Source: Sphingorhabdus sp. EL138
GTDB lineage: Bacteria; Pseudomonadota; Alphaproteobacteria; Sphingomonadales; Sphingomonadaceae
DNA: 64,000 bases
Direction: 5' to 3'
Assembly (NCBI RefSeq): GCF_900258045.1
Contig: NZ_OGVD01000003.1
Coordinates: forward strand, 434,001-498,000
The first letter of the stretch is position 1; each line of letters begins with the position of its first letter. Below the pieces are notes generated by a model. The model did not search any database, was not told where the DNA came from, and saw nothing but the letters and a program-made list of their open reading frames with translations. The position numbers were made by a program, and so were the translations under genes. This document shows, piece by piece, positions 27,926-37,145 of this stretch.

Positions 27926-30900
27926 TCCTTTCAGACGTCTCGGTCAAAAGGCCCGTTTTTGCGGTCGTTCTCAGCCTTTTGTTGGTGCTCGCCGGTATCG
28001 TCGCTTTTCTCGATCTGCCAGTGCGACAATATCCGGCAATTGAACCGCCGATTGTTTCGGTCGATGTCAACTATCCCGGCGCTGCTGCAAATGTTGTGGA
28101 ATCGCGTATCACACAGATTTTGGAAGACCGGATTGCCGGGGTGGAAGGTATCGAGATGATCCGTTCGTCCTCCCGCGATGGACGGTCTGATATCACCATT
28201 GAATTCTCGCCTGATCGCGATGTCGATGCGGCGGCCAATGACGTACGGGATCGCGTCTCCGGCGCGCTGGACAATCTGCCCGAAGAATCCGATCCACCTG
28301 AAATTAACAAGGTTGATGCTGATGCGCGGCCTTTCATGTGGCTCAACCTGACCGGCGAAGGTCGCGAATCCTTGTGGCTGGCCGATTATGCCGACCGGGT
28401 GTTGGTGGACCGTTTTTCTTCGATTGACGGTGTTGCCCGGGTGCAACCCAGCGGTGCCTCGCGTCCGGCCATTCGTGTCTGGCTGGATCGCGAAAAAATG
28501 GCTGCGTCCGGCATTTCGCCTAATGATATTGAAGAAGCGCTGCGGCGAGAAAATGTTGAGTTGCCAGCAGGTAGAGTTGAATCTTCGGATCTCAATCTCA
28601 CGGTTCGCGTCGCCAGAGCTTATGGCAATGTCGACGATTTTCGGGCGCTGGTGATCCGGCGTACCGATGATGGCGCATTGCTGCGTTTAGGGAATCTGGC
28701 TCGCGTCGAACTGGGCCCGGAAAATGTTTATGCCCATTTCCGCTCCAATGGCCTTCCGGGTGTGGGCATGGGTATTATCCGGCAATCCGGCGCGAACGAG
28801 TTGCAGGTCGCCAATGATATCAAGGACCGCATTGAGGAGATTACCCCCCTCCTCCCGCCCGGCGTTGAGCTTGCCGTGAGTTATGACAGCAGCGTTTTTA
28901 TTGCCAAGGCGATTGACAATGTCTGGCAAACACTGGCTTTTGCAGCGATTCTGGTCATCTCGGTTATTTACCTGTTTCTTGGTTCTGTGCGGGCCACCAT
29001 CATCCCTGCAGTGACAGTTCCGATTTCGATTATCGGGACATTTTTCGTGCTCTGGTTGCTTGGTCTTTCGATTAATTTGCTGACCTTGCTCGCGTTGGTC
29101 ATGGCCATTGGTCTGGTCGTGGATGACGCGATCGTCGTGCTAGAGAATATCTATTCGCGCATTGAGCGTGGCGAAAGCCGCTTGATTTCAGCTTTTGAAG
29201 GCGCGCGTCAGGTGGGCTTTGCGGTCGTCGCTACTACCGCTGTGGTGGTTGCGGTTTTTGTGCCGGTCATGTTTTTGCCTGGTGAAACGGGCCTGTTGTT
29301 TCGCGAACTTGCCATTACCATGATTGTCGCCGTTTCCATCTCCACTTTCGTCGCGCTGACGCTCATCCCAGTCATGTGTTCGAAAATCCTGAAAAAAGGC
29401 GGTGGCGAGACCAAGTTGAGTCGATATGTCGACGGTAAATTTCGGCAAACAAGCGTGGGCTATGAAAGCATCCTGTCGCGATGGATTAGCAAACCTGTTC
29501 TGCTAGGAGGCGTCGCCTTCGGACTGGCCGCTTTATTCGCTGTTATCGGATTGCAAACGCTGAAAAGCGAGGTTGCTCCGCCGGAAGATACCGGTTTCAT
29601 GTTTGGCCGTGCAACCATTTCCGAGGGCGCGGGTTGGGACCGACTCGTCAAGACCATGCTCGACATCGAAGAGCTTGCGCTTCCATTGACCGAGGAGGAT
29701 GGTCCGCTGCGCCGGGTCTTGTTCCGAGCACCTGGTTCTTTTGGCCCTTCAGGAGATTTTTCTTCGGGTCGGATTATCATGTTCCTGAAACCTTGGGATG
29801 AACGCGATATGACAACCGCTGAAACCCAGTCGGCGGTCAACAAGCTGTTTCGGGATTACCCGGCGGCGCGGGTGTTTGTTTCCGGCGGTTCGACCATCGG
29901 CGGACGTGGCGGTGAGGCCATTCGCTTCGTGATTGCCGGTGATACTTATGGAGAATTGACTCGCGCCCGCGACGCGCTGTTTGTCGCCGCTGAAGAATAT
30001 CCCGGCATCGCGACGCTGGAGTCCGACTATAAAGAAACCCGACCGCAGCTGGTGGTCAACGTCAATACGCTGCGAGCCGCTGACCTCGGTGTCTCGGTTG
30101 AGGAAATCGGTAGAACTTTGGAGACCATGATGGGGTCGCGCAATGCCGGAACCTATGTGGACCGGGGTGAGGAATATGACGTGGTGCTGCAGGCGGAACC
30201 GGAAGATCGGGTCACTGCCGAGGATCTCGCCAATGTCTATGTCCGTGCGCGAGATGATAATCTCGTCCCGTTATCGGGTCTGGTAACATTGACTAGCCGA
30301 GCGGAAGCTGGCGAGTTGAACCGGTTCAACAAATTGCGTGCAATCACTTTGGAAGGCACGGTGGCAGATGGTTATTCGCTCGGCGAGGCGCTAACCTTCC
30401 TGGAAGACGAAGCCGCATCGCTGGCGGAAGTGGTATCGATTGGCTATGAAGGCCAGAGCCGCGCGCTCAGGCAGACGGGTGGTTCCATTTGGCTCGTCCT
30501 CGGCTTTACAATCATATTGGTTTATCTGGTGCTCGCGGCGCAGTTTGAAAGTTTTATCAGCCCGCTGATCATCATTCTAGGGGTGCCGCTAGCTGTCAGT
30601 GGAGGGCTGCTGGGCCTCACCGTGTTGGGCGGAACGCTCAATCTGTACAGCCAGATCGGTTTGGTCATGCTTGTCGGGTTAGCCGCCAAAAACGGCATAT
30701 TAATCGTCGAATTTGCCAACCAGCTGCGCGATGAAGGTATAGAATTTGAAAAAGCCATATTGGAATCTGCAAAACGCCGCTTCCGCCCTGTCCTGATGAC
30801 ATCTATTGCCACAGTTGCCGGTGCGCTTCCGCTAATGCTCGCAACTGGCGCAGGCGGCGCAAGCCGCGAAGCGATCGGCATTGTGATCGTGTGGGGCGTT

Positions 30901-31038
30901 AGCATTTCCACGATGCTGACATTGATCATTATACCGTCATTTTACTATTTGCTAGCACGCGGCACTGGCAGCCCTCTCGCTGTGACGCGGCGCCTCAAAA
31001 GATTGCGCCAAGGCAAAGAAGTCCTGAGCGGTGCTTAG
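27922..31038 (+). CDS. RND-family inner-membrane efflux pump
   Basis: 1038 residues, the normal AcrB/MexB/MdtB-type length, with 12 membrane segments and two large periplasmic loops. Proton-relay aspartates in AIGLVVDDAIVVLENIYSR; the N-terminus SDVSVKRPVFAVVLSLLLV and the segment GLAAKNGILIVEFANQLRDEG are family hallmarks. Couples proton influx to drug or metabolite export with the adaptor just upstream. No outer-membrane factor follows. GC-richer than the biosynthetic cluster, so probably acquired separately. Confidence 0.95.
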   Translation: MILSDVSVKRPVFAVVLSLLLVLAGIVAFLDLPVRQYPAIEPPIVSVDVNYPGAAANVVESRITQILEDRIAGVEGIEMIRSSSRDGRSDITIEFSPDRDVDAAANDVRDRVSGALDNLPEESDPPEINKVDADARPFMWLNLTGEGRESLWLADYADRVLVDRFSSIDGVARVQPSGASRPAIRVWLDREKMAASGISPNDIEEALRRENVELPAGRVESSDLNLTVRVARAYGNVDDFRALVIRRTDDGALLRLGNLARVELGPENVYAHFRSNGLPGVGMGIIRQSGANELQVANDIKDRIEEITPLLPPGVELAVSYDSSVFIAKAIDNVWQTLAFAAILVISVIYLFLGSVRATIIPAVTVPISIIGTFFVLWLLGLSINLLTLLALVMAIGLVVDDAIVVLENIYSRIERGESRLISAFEGARQVGFAVVATTAVVVAVFVPVMFLPGETGLLFRELAITMIVAVSISTFVALTLIPVMCSKILKKGGGETKLSRYVDGKFRQTSVGYESILSRWISKPVLLGGVAFGLAALFAVIGLQTLKSEVAPPEDTGFMFGRATISEGAGWDRLVKTMLDIEELALPLTEEDGPLRRVLFRAPGSFGPSGDFSSGRIIMFLKPWDERDMTTAETQSAVNKLFRDYPAARVFVSGGSTIGGRGGEAIRFVIAGDTYGELTRARDALFVAAEEYPGIATLESDYKETRPQLVVNVNTLRAADLGVSVEEIGRTLETMMGSRNAGTYVDRGEEYDVVLQAEPEDRVTAEDLANVYVRARDDNLVPLSGLVTLTSRAEAGELNRFNKLRAITLEGTVADGYSLGEALTFLEDEAASLAEVVSIGYEGQSRALRQTGGSIWLVLGFTIILVYLVLAAQFESFISPLIIILGVPLAVSGGLLGLTVLGGTLNLYSQIGLVMLVGLAAKNGILIVEFANQLRDEGIEFEKAILESAKRRFRPVLMTSIATVAGALPLMLATGAGGASREAIGIVIVWGVSISTMLTLIIIPSFYYLLARGTGSPLAVTRRLKRLRQGKEVLSGA

Positions 31039-31305
31039 TATGTTATCGTTGAGGTTCGACAACCTATTCATTGTTCCAGACTTTGCATCATATTTGAAGC
31101 AAACTGTATCCAGTCGATATCCGCTTTTGCGCCTAAAGCTAACACCTTACAGCCTCTAATCTCGGATGGGAAGACGGCGCATTTCTATTGTCGGCTCACA
31201 CACCCATCGCGAACATTTAGTACGCTTCTACTAATCCGTAACAATGCAACGAAAGTGGCCTAGCCGGTTTGGACCAAAGTGAGGGTAAGCTGCCTCCAGT
31301 TCAAT
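31039..31305. other. Intergenic stretch with degenerate repeat copy
   Basis: Between the convergent RND and EamA genes. Contains ATATCCGCTTTTGCGCCTAA (31118-31137), a relative of the hairpin motif at 26626 in the same orientation but with a broken stem. No gene and no clear terminator seen. Confidence 0.35.
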
Positions 31306-32139
31306 TTAGCTTATCGAAAGGCACACTACTCCGCCGGTCACGGTGATGGCCCCCAATAGTTTTTGCACCGTCATCTTCTCACGCAAAATGAATGTGCCGA
31401 TCAACGCTGCGAATAAAATACTGGTTTCGCGAATGGCGGAAACACCGCCCATCGTGGTCAGGCTCATCGCCCAAACTGCGATACAATAACCCAGCGTTCC
31501 TAGTAATCCGGCGACAACGACTAGTGCACCCTCTTTTCCACGGGGTAGGCTAGGTGCCCGCCGCCTTATCGCGACATAAGATAATGGGATCAAAAAACCC
31601 GCCACGACAGCCTGCCATGCCGCATATCCGGTGGCACTTTCGGCTAGGCGTACACCCAGACCATCGACTACCATATAGCTGGCAATGAAAAGTCCGGCTG
31701 CGAGAGCTGCGAAGATCGACTTTGTATCGGGCCGATTGTTTCCCAGTGCGAGAACAATTATGCCGAGTGAGACAAACGCAATTCCAGCAAGACCAATATT
31801 GTCGGGTAGTTCGCCAGCGAACAGGGTGGCTCCAAGGGTGACCAAAAGAGGCGCACTTCCTCGCGCTATAGGATAGACACTGGCAAGCTCACCATCGCGG
31901 TAGGCTCGAACCAAAAATAGACAATATCCTATCTGAAGCAAGGAAGACAGAGTGAGAAAAGGCCAGCTCGGTGAGGCCGGCGGTTCTAAAGCCAAAGCAA
32001 AGGGTAAGGCGGCTATCCCACCAACCAAGCATATGATAGAAATCGACCAGAGGCGATCCTCTCCGTTCCTGACAATGGCATTCCAGCTTGCATGAATCAG
32101 TGCCGATGCGAGGAGGAGGCCAACGATGATTGGAGACAT
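31306..32139 (-). CDS. EamA/DMT-family transporter
   Basis: 277-residue drug/metabolite transporter with ten hydrophobic segments in two EamA repeats (SALIHASWNAIVRNG at the start; AIRETSILFAALIGTFILREK in the second half). Inner-membrane exporter of unknown substrate. Stands alone, with its promoter presumably in the 32140-32257 gap. Confidence 0.88.
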   Translation of the reverse strand: MSPIIVGLLLASALIHASWNAIVRNGEDRLWSISIICLVGGIAALPFALALEPPASPSWPFLTLSSLLQIGYCLFLVRAYRDGELASVYPIARGSAPLLVTLGATLFAGELPDNIGLAGIAFVSLGIIVLALGNNRPDTKSIFAALAAGLFIASYMVVDGLGVRLAESATGYAAWQAVVAGFLIPLSYVAIRRRAPSLPRGKEGALVVVAGLLGTLGYCIAVWAMSLTTMGGVSAIRETSILFAALIGTFILREKMTVQKLLGAITVTGGVVCLSIS

Positions 32140-32449
32140 ATCGGCCTTTCAATTGCGCCGTTTACTTGAGTTTTCTGTTTGGGTCGTACGGATGCGAATT
32201 ACAACCTTGCACAGACGTCAATGACAAACCCTGCCTGAAATTCGTTATATTATTCCTATGTCCGTTTTATCCCGAAAGCCGATATTGGACTTGCGATTTT
32301 TTGAAAGCAAACTGCCTTGTTACTTTCAACCTCTCATGCGGTTCATGTATCAGCATGCGATAAGGGTAATTATCACATGCTATTTATTGCGCGATTCTGA
32401 TGATTGGACTACCAAATCAAGCTCGATTCACAGCAAGGAACCATCGCAA
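32140..32449. other. Gene-free stretch upstream of the tyrosine recombinase
   Basis: 310 bases holding the divergent promoters of the EamA and recombinase genes. An open frame from 32258 extends the recombinase upstream but lacks family character. A motif CCCGAAAGCCGATATTGG (32271-32288) belongs to the dispersed repeat set. I see no tRNA or attachment-site core. Confidence 0.35.
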
Positions 32450-33658
32450 ATGACTGATCCGATCGATGCTACCCAGGTTCCCGAAACCACGAACAATCAT
32501 GCCATGCAGCTGATCGGTGATATTCGCTTTGCCGCACCGCCCCACACAAACATCGACTGGGATCTGCTCAACGCTTTTGTGGCCCAATGCCCAGCCAACA
32601 CACTGCGTGCCCTGCGCAATGATTTTGAAACATTTGATCTGTGGTGCCGGCGCTCTAGCCTCCCTGCCCTTCCCTCCGAACCAGCAACAATAGCTGCTTA
32701 TCTTAATCATCGAGCCGAGCAAGGTGCCAAAACAGCTTCCCTGTCCCGCTATGTCGCCTCTATTGCAAAAATTCATCGGTTGCTTGATCTTTCCGATCCC
32801 ACAAAGAATGAAACCGTGCGGCTTACCCTTTATGGCTTGCGCAGAAAAAATGGCTCAGTACAAAATCAGGCCAAAGCGCTCCGGTTCAAGGGCGATGTTA
32901 AAAATGTGCTGCGCGATAAGCCGCGTGGGATCGCGATCAAGCAGTTGCTGGAGGCATGCGGAGACAATTTGATTGGGCTGCGCAATCGCGCGCTGTTATC
33001 GGTTGCCTATGATACGGGACTGCGACGATCTGAACTGGTGGCTGTGCAACTGGACGATATTATGCCTGCCCTCGATGCCGATGCGCGGTTGCTCAATATA
33101 TCTCGAACCAAAGGCGACCAGATAGGTGAAGGCGCCACAGCCTACTTGTCGCCACGGTCCGTCAAGGCAATCGAAGCCTGGACGCAGGCAGGAGAAATCA
33201 AAACTGGGCCCCTGTTTCGACGAGTTCGCGTTTGGCACCGTAAAGCAAAGCCTGCCCATCCCGGTATCAATATGCGAGATCTTTCTGGCCGCGCAATTTG
33301 GGATCAGCGCAAACGCTATCCCAAGGCAGCCGTACCGACCCGAACCACGTATCGGGTAGGCGACGAGGCGCTGCATCCGGGATCCATCCCGCCGATATTC
33401 AAACGCGCGGTTCAGGATACATTTGATCGAGGGCTGCTGCCAGACTTTGATAAGAACAGCATCAAGGATGCGGTTGCAGCGATCAGCAGTCATTCGACGC
33501 GGGTGGGACTGACCCAGGATTTGTTTTCTGTAGGAGAAGATATTGGTGCGATTATGGATGCGCTTCGGTGGCAGTCGGAGAAGATGCCGCTTCGATACAA
33601 TCGCAAACTTGCCGCCGAAGCTGGGGCTGCGGGTAGATTGCTCGGCCAATTGCGTTAA
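32450..33658 (+). CDS. Tyrosine recombinase/phage integrase family protein
   Basis: 402 residues from ATG 32450 (MTDPIDATQ), preceded by AAGGA 9 bases upstream; the longer frame from 32258 is unlikely. The N-terminal SAM-like core-binding domain covers about residues 40-130. Catalytic residues: R in YDTGLRRSELVAV, HxxR in SSHSTRVG, and Y in MPLRYNRKLA. It marks the left edge of the defence-like region, but no tRNA or direct-repeat attachment site is visible, so whether it mobilises this segment is unknown. Confidence 0.9.
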   Translation: MTDPIDATQVPETTNNHAMQLIGDIRFAAPPHTNIDWDLLNAFVAQCPANTLRALRNDFETFDLWCRRSSLPALPSEPATIAAYLNHRAEQGAKTASLSRYVASIAKIHRLLDLSDPTKNETVRLTLYGLRRKNGSVQNQAKALRFKGDVKNVLRDKPRGIAIKQLLEACGDNLIGLRNRALLSVAYDTGLRRSELVAVQLDDIMPALDADARLLNISRTKGDQIGEGATAYLSPRSVKAIEAWTQAGEIKTGPLFRRVRVWHRKAKPAHPGINMRDLSGRAIWDQRKRYPKAAVPTRTTYRVGDEALHPGSIPPIFKRAVQDTFDRGLLPDFDKNSIKDAVAAISSHSTRVGLTQDLFSVGEDIGAIMDALRWQSEKMPLRYNRKLAAEAGAAGRLLGQLR

Positions 33659-33727
33659 CGCGACTTGCAATTTCGGCTGTCTAACTAGGAAAGAACGAAA
33701 CCATCAATATTGGTTCCTCTCTGAAGC

Positions 33728-34354
33728 TTATCTCGGCTCCACGAGTTTCTGACCTTCATTAATGACATCCATAATGCCGCCGCCGAGTTTTATGTCCATC
33801 ATCAACATAAGGTCGGCCAAATCACCATAACGAATAGCCGCGCCACGGCGCATTTCTTCCTGTGTCTGCTTGAACGGGTCATACAAGCTCATTGCCCAAT
33901 CTTCTCGCGTAGCGCTGCTGGAATTTGACGCCCTGGATACTGGCGTAACTCTCACATACTGAAAGCCCGTCAGACGGCCAAACCGACGATTCATAGAATG
34001 GCTTATGATTTTTCCTGAAATATCATCGTCAGAAAATGTCCTTTTATATGCAGATCTATAGCCTGTATAATCTATATGAACCCATAGTTGCATTGGGCTG
34101 TGGAGCGTTTTCGCATTCTCCAAATCCCAGATCGGAAGAGTTTTATCTGGGGGAACCGGCTGCTCACGCCTGACTAACAACGCCCTATTTGCGGTTCGGG
34201 ATGAAACGACGTCAACAATTTCCCCGATATACTTGGAAATCGCATTTTCATTGATAGCTCCCGTGGGCACATGAAGACATTCTGGTAATCCCCAACGATG
34301 CAGCGCATTGTCCCTAGCGACGTGATCAATCTCAAAGGGCATCGACAAACTCAA
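33728..34354 (-). CDS. Unknown protein downstream of the RES toxin
   Basis: 208 residues, no recognised domain, signal peptide or membrane segment. Start is TTG 34354 with AAGGAG 5 bases upstream, or ATG 34342. Features: PPDKTLPIWDLENAKTLHSP, HIDYTGYRSAYKR and a C-terminal helix-rich GDLADLMLMMDIKLGG. Same strand and 62 bases after the RES gene, so probably the third gene of that toxin-antitoxin operon. Confidence 0.6.
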   Translation of the reverse strand: MSLSMPFEIDHVARDNALHRWGLPECLHVPTGAINENAISKYIGEIVDVVSSRTANRALLVRREQPVPPDKTLPIWDLENAKTLHSPMQLWVHIDYTGYRSAYKRTFSDDDISGKIISHSMNRRFGRLTGFQYVRVTPVSRASNSSSATREDWAMSLYDPFKQTQEEMRRGAAIRYGDLADLMLMMDIKLGGGIMDVINEGQKLVEPR

Positions 34355-34416
34355 AGCTTCTCCTTGTGGCTAGTTCACTAGAAGGTAAAAATTTGGATGC
34401 AGAATATAACCTGATC

Positions 34417-35127
34417 CTATTCATCCAGCGCATAAACAGGCCCATCACCATCAATCGCCAAATCACGAATATAGTCCACTCGGTTGCCGTTCCAATGATA
34501 ACTAATATGACGGCCTTGCAACGGTATGCTCATTACATTTGGCCAAAAAGCAGCAAAGCATTCTCCGCCCGGTTGCCGCAGACTTGGGTACACAACACCA
34601 TCAACATTGGCTTTTCTAGCCTCATTTGCGAAGCTTTGAGAGGCAGTATAATCTACCGGATCCAATAGCGCTAGATAATCACCCCCGCGCAGATCTATAA
34701 GCTCCGCATCAATCGAGCCGATGAGTTCACGCTTTTGAGCGATCCATCCCGGCTCCTCGTCCGTTGCGGTCAGAAATTTAACCGTGTGGAATATGGTTTC
34801 AGCCAGCGCGGTCTCAAAGCTATTAGCGGCATAATAAGCGCCAAAATTACCATCATGAAACCGCCCAGCACTATCGGCCGAGCAATGAGTGAAAGGCGAC
34901 ATCACATAGGATGCTCCGAAGCCGCCTACATGGCGCTCAGGTGGTATGAGATCCAACTTGGCAATCGTTTCAGCCAAACGCGGATTGGTCTTGCCTTCAG
35001 CTTGAGCCAATACGGCCCAGTCAGCAGGATCTGCGATATCTTCAAACAAATCAATCGGCGGATATGCAGAGTTTATAAGACGGAATGTGCGCCGCCAATC
35101 TAATCGAGATAATGGCGGATTCACCAA
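34417..35127 (-). CDS. RES-domain NAD+-degrading toxin
   Basis: 236 residues from GTG 35127, whose GTGA overlaps the antitoxin stop; the longer frame to 35244 would run through the antitoxin. RES toxins (MbcT-like) break down NAD+. Family residues: R in RRTFRLI, E in ALAETIFHTV and S in VVYPSLRQPGGECFAAFWP. First of two RES modules in the window. Confidence 0.9.
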   Translation of the reverse strand: MVNPPLSRLDWRRTFRLINSAYPPIDLFEDIADPADWAVLAQAEGKTNPRLAETIAKLDLIPPERHVGGFGASYVMSPFTHCSADSAGRFHDGNFGAYYAANSFETALAETIFHTVKFLTATDEEPGWIAQKRELIGSIDAELIDLRGGDYLALLDPVDYTASQSFANEARKANVDGVVYPSLRQPGGECFAAFWPNVMSIPLQGRHISYHWNGNRVDYIRDLAIDGDGPVYALDE

Positions 35128-35534
35128 GGACTGCGCTGCGTATCCAAATAACGCCGGACACGCATCAGATCGGTTAATTGACCAGCGAGCATGACACCAA
35201 GCGCGGAATTCCCACCAAAAGCTGTATTGGGCTTTTTGATCCAAGCATAAACGCGCTCGTTCTCAGCAAAAAGTAACCGTAGCGCCTTATGAATACCCAT
35301 AAGATTGGAAAGCCTTGCAGCAAGATCATTACCTACATGCCCTAAGTTTCCATCCTTCCAACGCTGAAATGTGCGTACAGAAATACCTCCAAGCAAAGTG
35401 GCCGCCTCAGCATCGGTTAGCTCCCAACGATCAAATAAATTGATTGCTGCACGTTGCATCGCACGCTCTTCAGCGTCGCTAAAACCAACAATAGGGGGCG
35501 GCGCATCTTGTGCTATAACCCGAAGTTGAACCAT
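35121..35534 (-). CDS. MbcA/ParS/Xre-type antitoxin of RES module 1
   Basis: 137 residues from ATG 35534 (MVQLRVIAQD), preceded by AAGGAAGAG. N-terminal HTH-like part (WELTDAEAATLLGGISVRTFQRWKDG) and C-terminal toxin-binding domain (NTAFGGNSALGVMLAGQLTDLMRVRRYLD). It neutralises the RES toxin encoded just downstream and should repress the operon from the inverted repeat upstream. Confidence 0.92.
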   Translation of the reverse strand: MVQLRVIAQDAPPPIVGFSDAEERAMQRAAINLFDRWELTDAEAATLLGGISVRTFQRWKDGNLGHVGNDLAARLSNLMGIHKALRLLFAENERVYAWIKKPNTAFGGNSALGVMLAGQLTDLMRVRRYLDTQRSPW

Positions 35535-35543
35535 ATTCTCTTC

Positions 35544-35588
35544 CTTGACATATGGCACATATATAGAACATTTACGACAAATGTCAAG
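35544..35588 (-). promoter_or_regulatory. Inverted-repeat operator upstream of RES module 1
   Basis: CTTGACAT (35544-35551) and ATGTCAAG (35581-35588) form a perfect 8-base inverted repeat with 29 bases between, just before the antitoxin ribosome site. AT-rich core ATATATAGAAC may contain the promoter. Likely autoregulatory site for the antitoxin. Confidence 0.5.
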
Positions 35589-35641
35589 ATTATAGCGCCA
35601 TTCGGCCATTAGGCATCCCAAGTGACAATAAACCTGCCATT

Positions 35642-37066
35642 CTATGGATAGTATTCTTGCGCGTCTGGATGCCCTGCTAGTTGAACAGGTCGATAAGGCT
35701 TAATATCGCCCACTTGCGGAACGACATCAGCTTTTAGCCTTTCAATCACTGAGGCGTGCAATGTAAATCCGGGATCTACATATCTTGGGCCCGTTTTCCA
35801 TCTTTTCGAAAATGGCCCGAATTTAAAGAGAAACTCCTCCTGGTGCTGCAAACCCTTCGGATTTGGCGATCTCACTAGAAGGTTATCTTGTATCTGAACA
35901 TCGGAAAAGCAATCACGCAGCTCATCAACCATCCAATCCAATGCAATGTCGCTCAAACGCGATTCCGCTTCCAAATAACTGCCACCAATATCGCTATGAC
36001 ATCCTGGAAACCAGACTTGCTTTAGCCAAATTGGTTTTTTATCTATATTCTTATCAGCTTCTTTTTGGCTGCCCCATATCACTCGCGGGAAATCTGCTCG
36101 ATCTTCATCGATTGCCAAAGCATGTCTCGCAAATCCGACATCAGAATCAAGCCAGCCATCATAATTCTCTTTGTTCCAAACTGCGCGATGCCCGTTCTTC
36201 CAGATTTTATACCAGTGCAGCGGATTGCCAAAGCGGAGCGGCTTATCAGGATCCGGAGAATAATATTTGAACTGTGATTTTAAAACTTTCAGGTACCAAT
36301 AACCTGTAACCCCCAAAAGACCGGCAAATGGAATCGTGAACCATAGCGACCAAACCCAATATATCGCGGCGAACAGCAACGCCGCAGCTCCAAAGAATAC
36401 ACCACGAACCAGCCAAGTAATTGCCCCGTTCCCAAGTGCAGCGACTGAATCAAAGACACCGATAAAGTCTGGTTGAACATTACCCTGCACATTCCGCTCG
36501 CCTTGTGGAGGAGCAGATTTGTATTTGTCGCGGAAGCGTTTTCCCTTTTCCTCGCGCTGGCGGGAATATTCTTTATGGCCGCGCGGATAACCAGCGCCAT
36601 GATTATAGACGTAATTCACTGCATCTTCAGCAATCTTACGCAACCGTGGGCCATATTTTGGGATGGGTGAACCATCCGGCATTTCGGTAGGTACACCGCA
36701 AAGGTTCATAACATTTGCAAGCGCTCTTACGGTGTAAGCGCCTCGAGAAAAACCAAAGAGGAATATCTTATCGCCGGGTTCATAATAGGAAATAATCTGC
36801 TCATAACAATCGGTAATGTTTTTATCTATTCCTGTACCGACGGCTGCTTCTAATATGTGCCGAACACGTTTAAAAGTCATGCCCCCAACCTCGCCGGCCC
36901 CTAAGCCTGCATCATAAAAAGCCACTTGCTGCGAAGGTTTGATCGGCGAGGACGGTCCCGGACGCATTGCACGATACATCTTATATATATTGGACAGACG
37001 TTGATCCGGCTTCAATCCGCCAATTTGGCCAGTACCGTCAGAAAATATCAATATGTTTTTTGGCAT
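35642..37066 (-). CDS. DUF2235-family alpha/beta hydrolase with membrane segments
   Basis: 474 residues. N-terminal FSDGTGQ and the nucleophile elbow FGFSRGAYTVRAL define the DUF2235 (Tle1-like phospholipase) family; WFPGCHSDIGG carries the later catalytic residues. Two or three hydrophobic segments at about 215-265 (VFFGAAALLFAAIYWVWSLW, then IPFAGLLGVTGYW) suggest membrane anchoring, unlike soluble T6SS effectors. Ribosome site ACGGAG. It follows the nuclease-helicase gene on the same strand after a hairpin. A membrane-damaging effector in a defence system is a possibility, not shown. Confidence 0.85.
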   Translation of the reverse strand: MPKNILIFSDGTGQIGGLKPDQRLSNIYKMYRAMRPGPSSPIKPSQQVAFYDAGLGAGEVGGMTFKRVRHILEAAVGTGIDKNITDCYEQIISYYEPGDKIFLFGFSRGAYTVRALANVMNLCGVPTEMPDGSPIPKYGPRLRKIAEDAVNYVYNHGAGYPRGHKEYSRQREEKGKRFRDKYKSAPPQGERNVQGNVQPDFIGVFDSVAALGNGAITWLVRGVFFGAAALLFAAIYWVWSLWFTIPFAGLLGVTGYWYLKVLKSQFKYYSPDPDKPLRFGNPLHWYKIWKNGHRAVWNKENYDGWLDSDVGFARHALAIDEDRADFPRVIWGSQKEADKNIDKKPIWLKQVWFPGCHSDIGGSYLEAESRLSDIALDWMVDELRDCFSDVQIQDNLLVRSPNPKGLQHQEEFLFKFGPFSKRWKTGPRYVDPGFTLHASVIERLKADVVPQVGDIKPYRPVQLAGHPDAQEYYP

Positions 37067-37112
37067 TGGAAAACTCCGTAATTTAAGGAGATTGTTGGTG
37101 AAGTATAATTGA

Positions 37113-37129
37113 AATCCGGAACCCGGATT
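37113..37129 (-). terminator. Hairpin between nuclease-helicase and DUF2235 genes
   Basis: Perfect 7-base stem AATCCGG/CCGGATT with a 3-base loop, 17 bases after the helicase stop. On the minus strand it is followed by TTTCAATT, a weak T-tract. It may end the ubiquitin-like operon, giving DUF2235 its own promoter. Confidence 0.4.
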
Positions 37130-37145
37130 CCAGTGGCTTCATGCA

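Noticed and set aside
32258-32449. 64-residue N-terminal extension of the tyrosine recombinase
   Set aside because: The added residues lack family character, and the ATG at 32450 has a good ribosome site.
32140-33727. tRNA gene or attachment-site duplication beside the tyrosine recombinase
   Set aside because: No cloverleaf-like or tRNA 3'-end sequence could be recognised on either side.
35128-35244. 39-residue N-terminal extension of the RES toxin frame
   Set aside because: It would run through the end of the antitoxin gene; the GTG at 35127 with a GTGA overlap is the better start.
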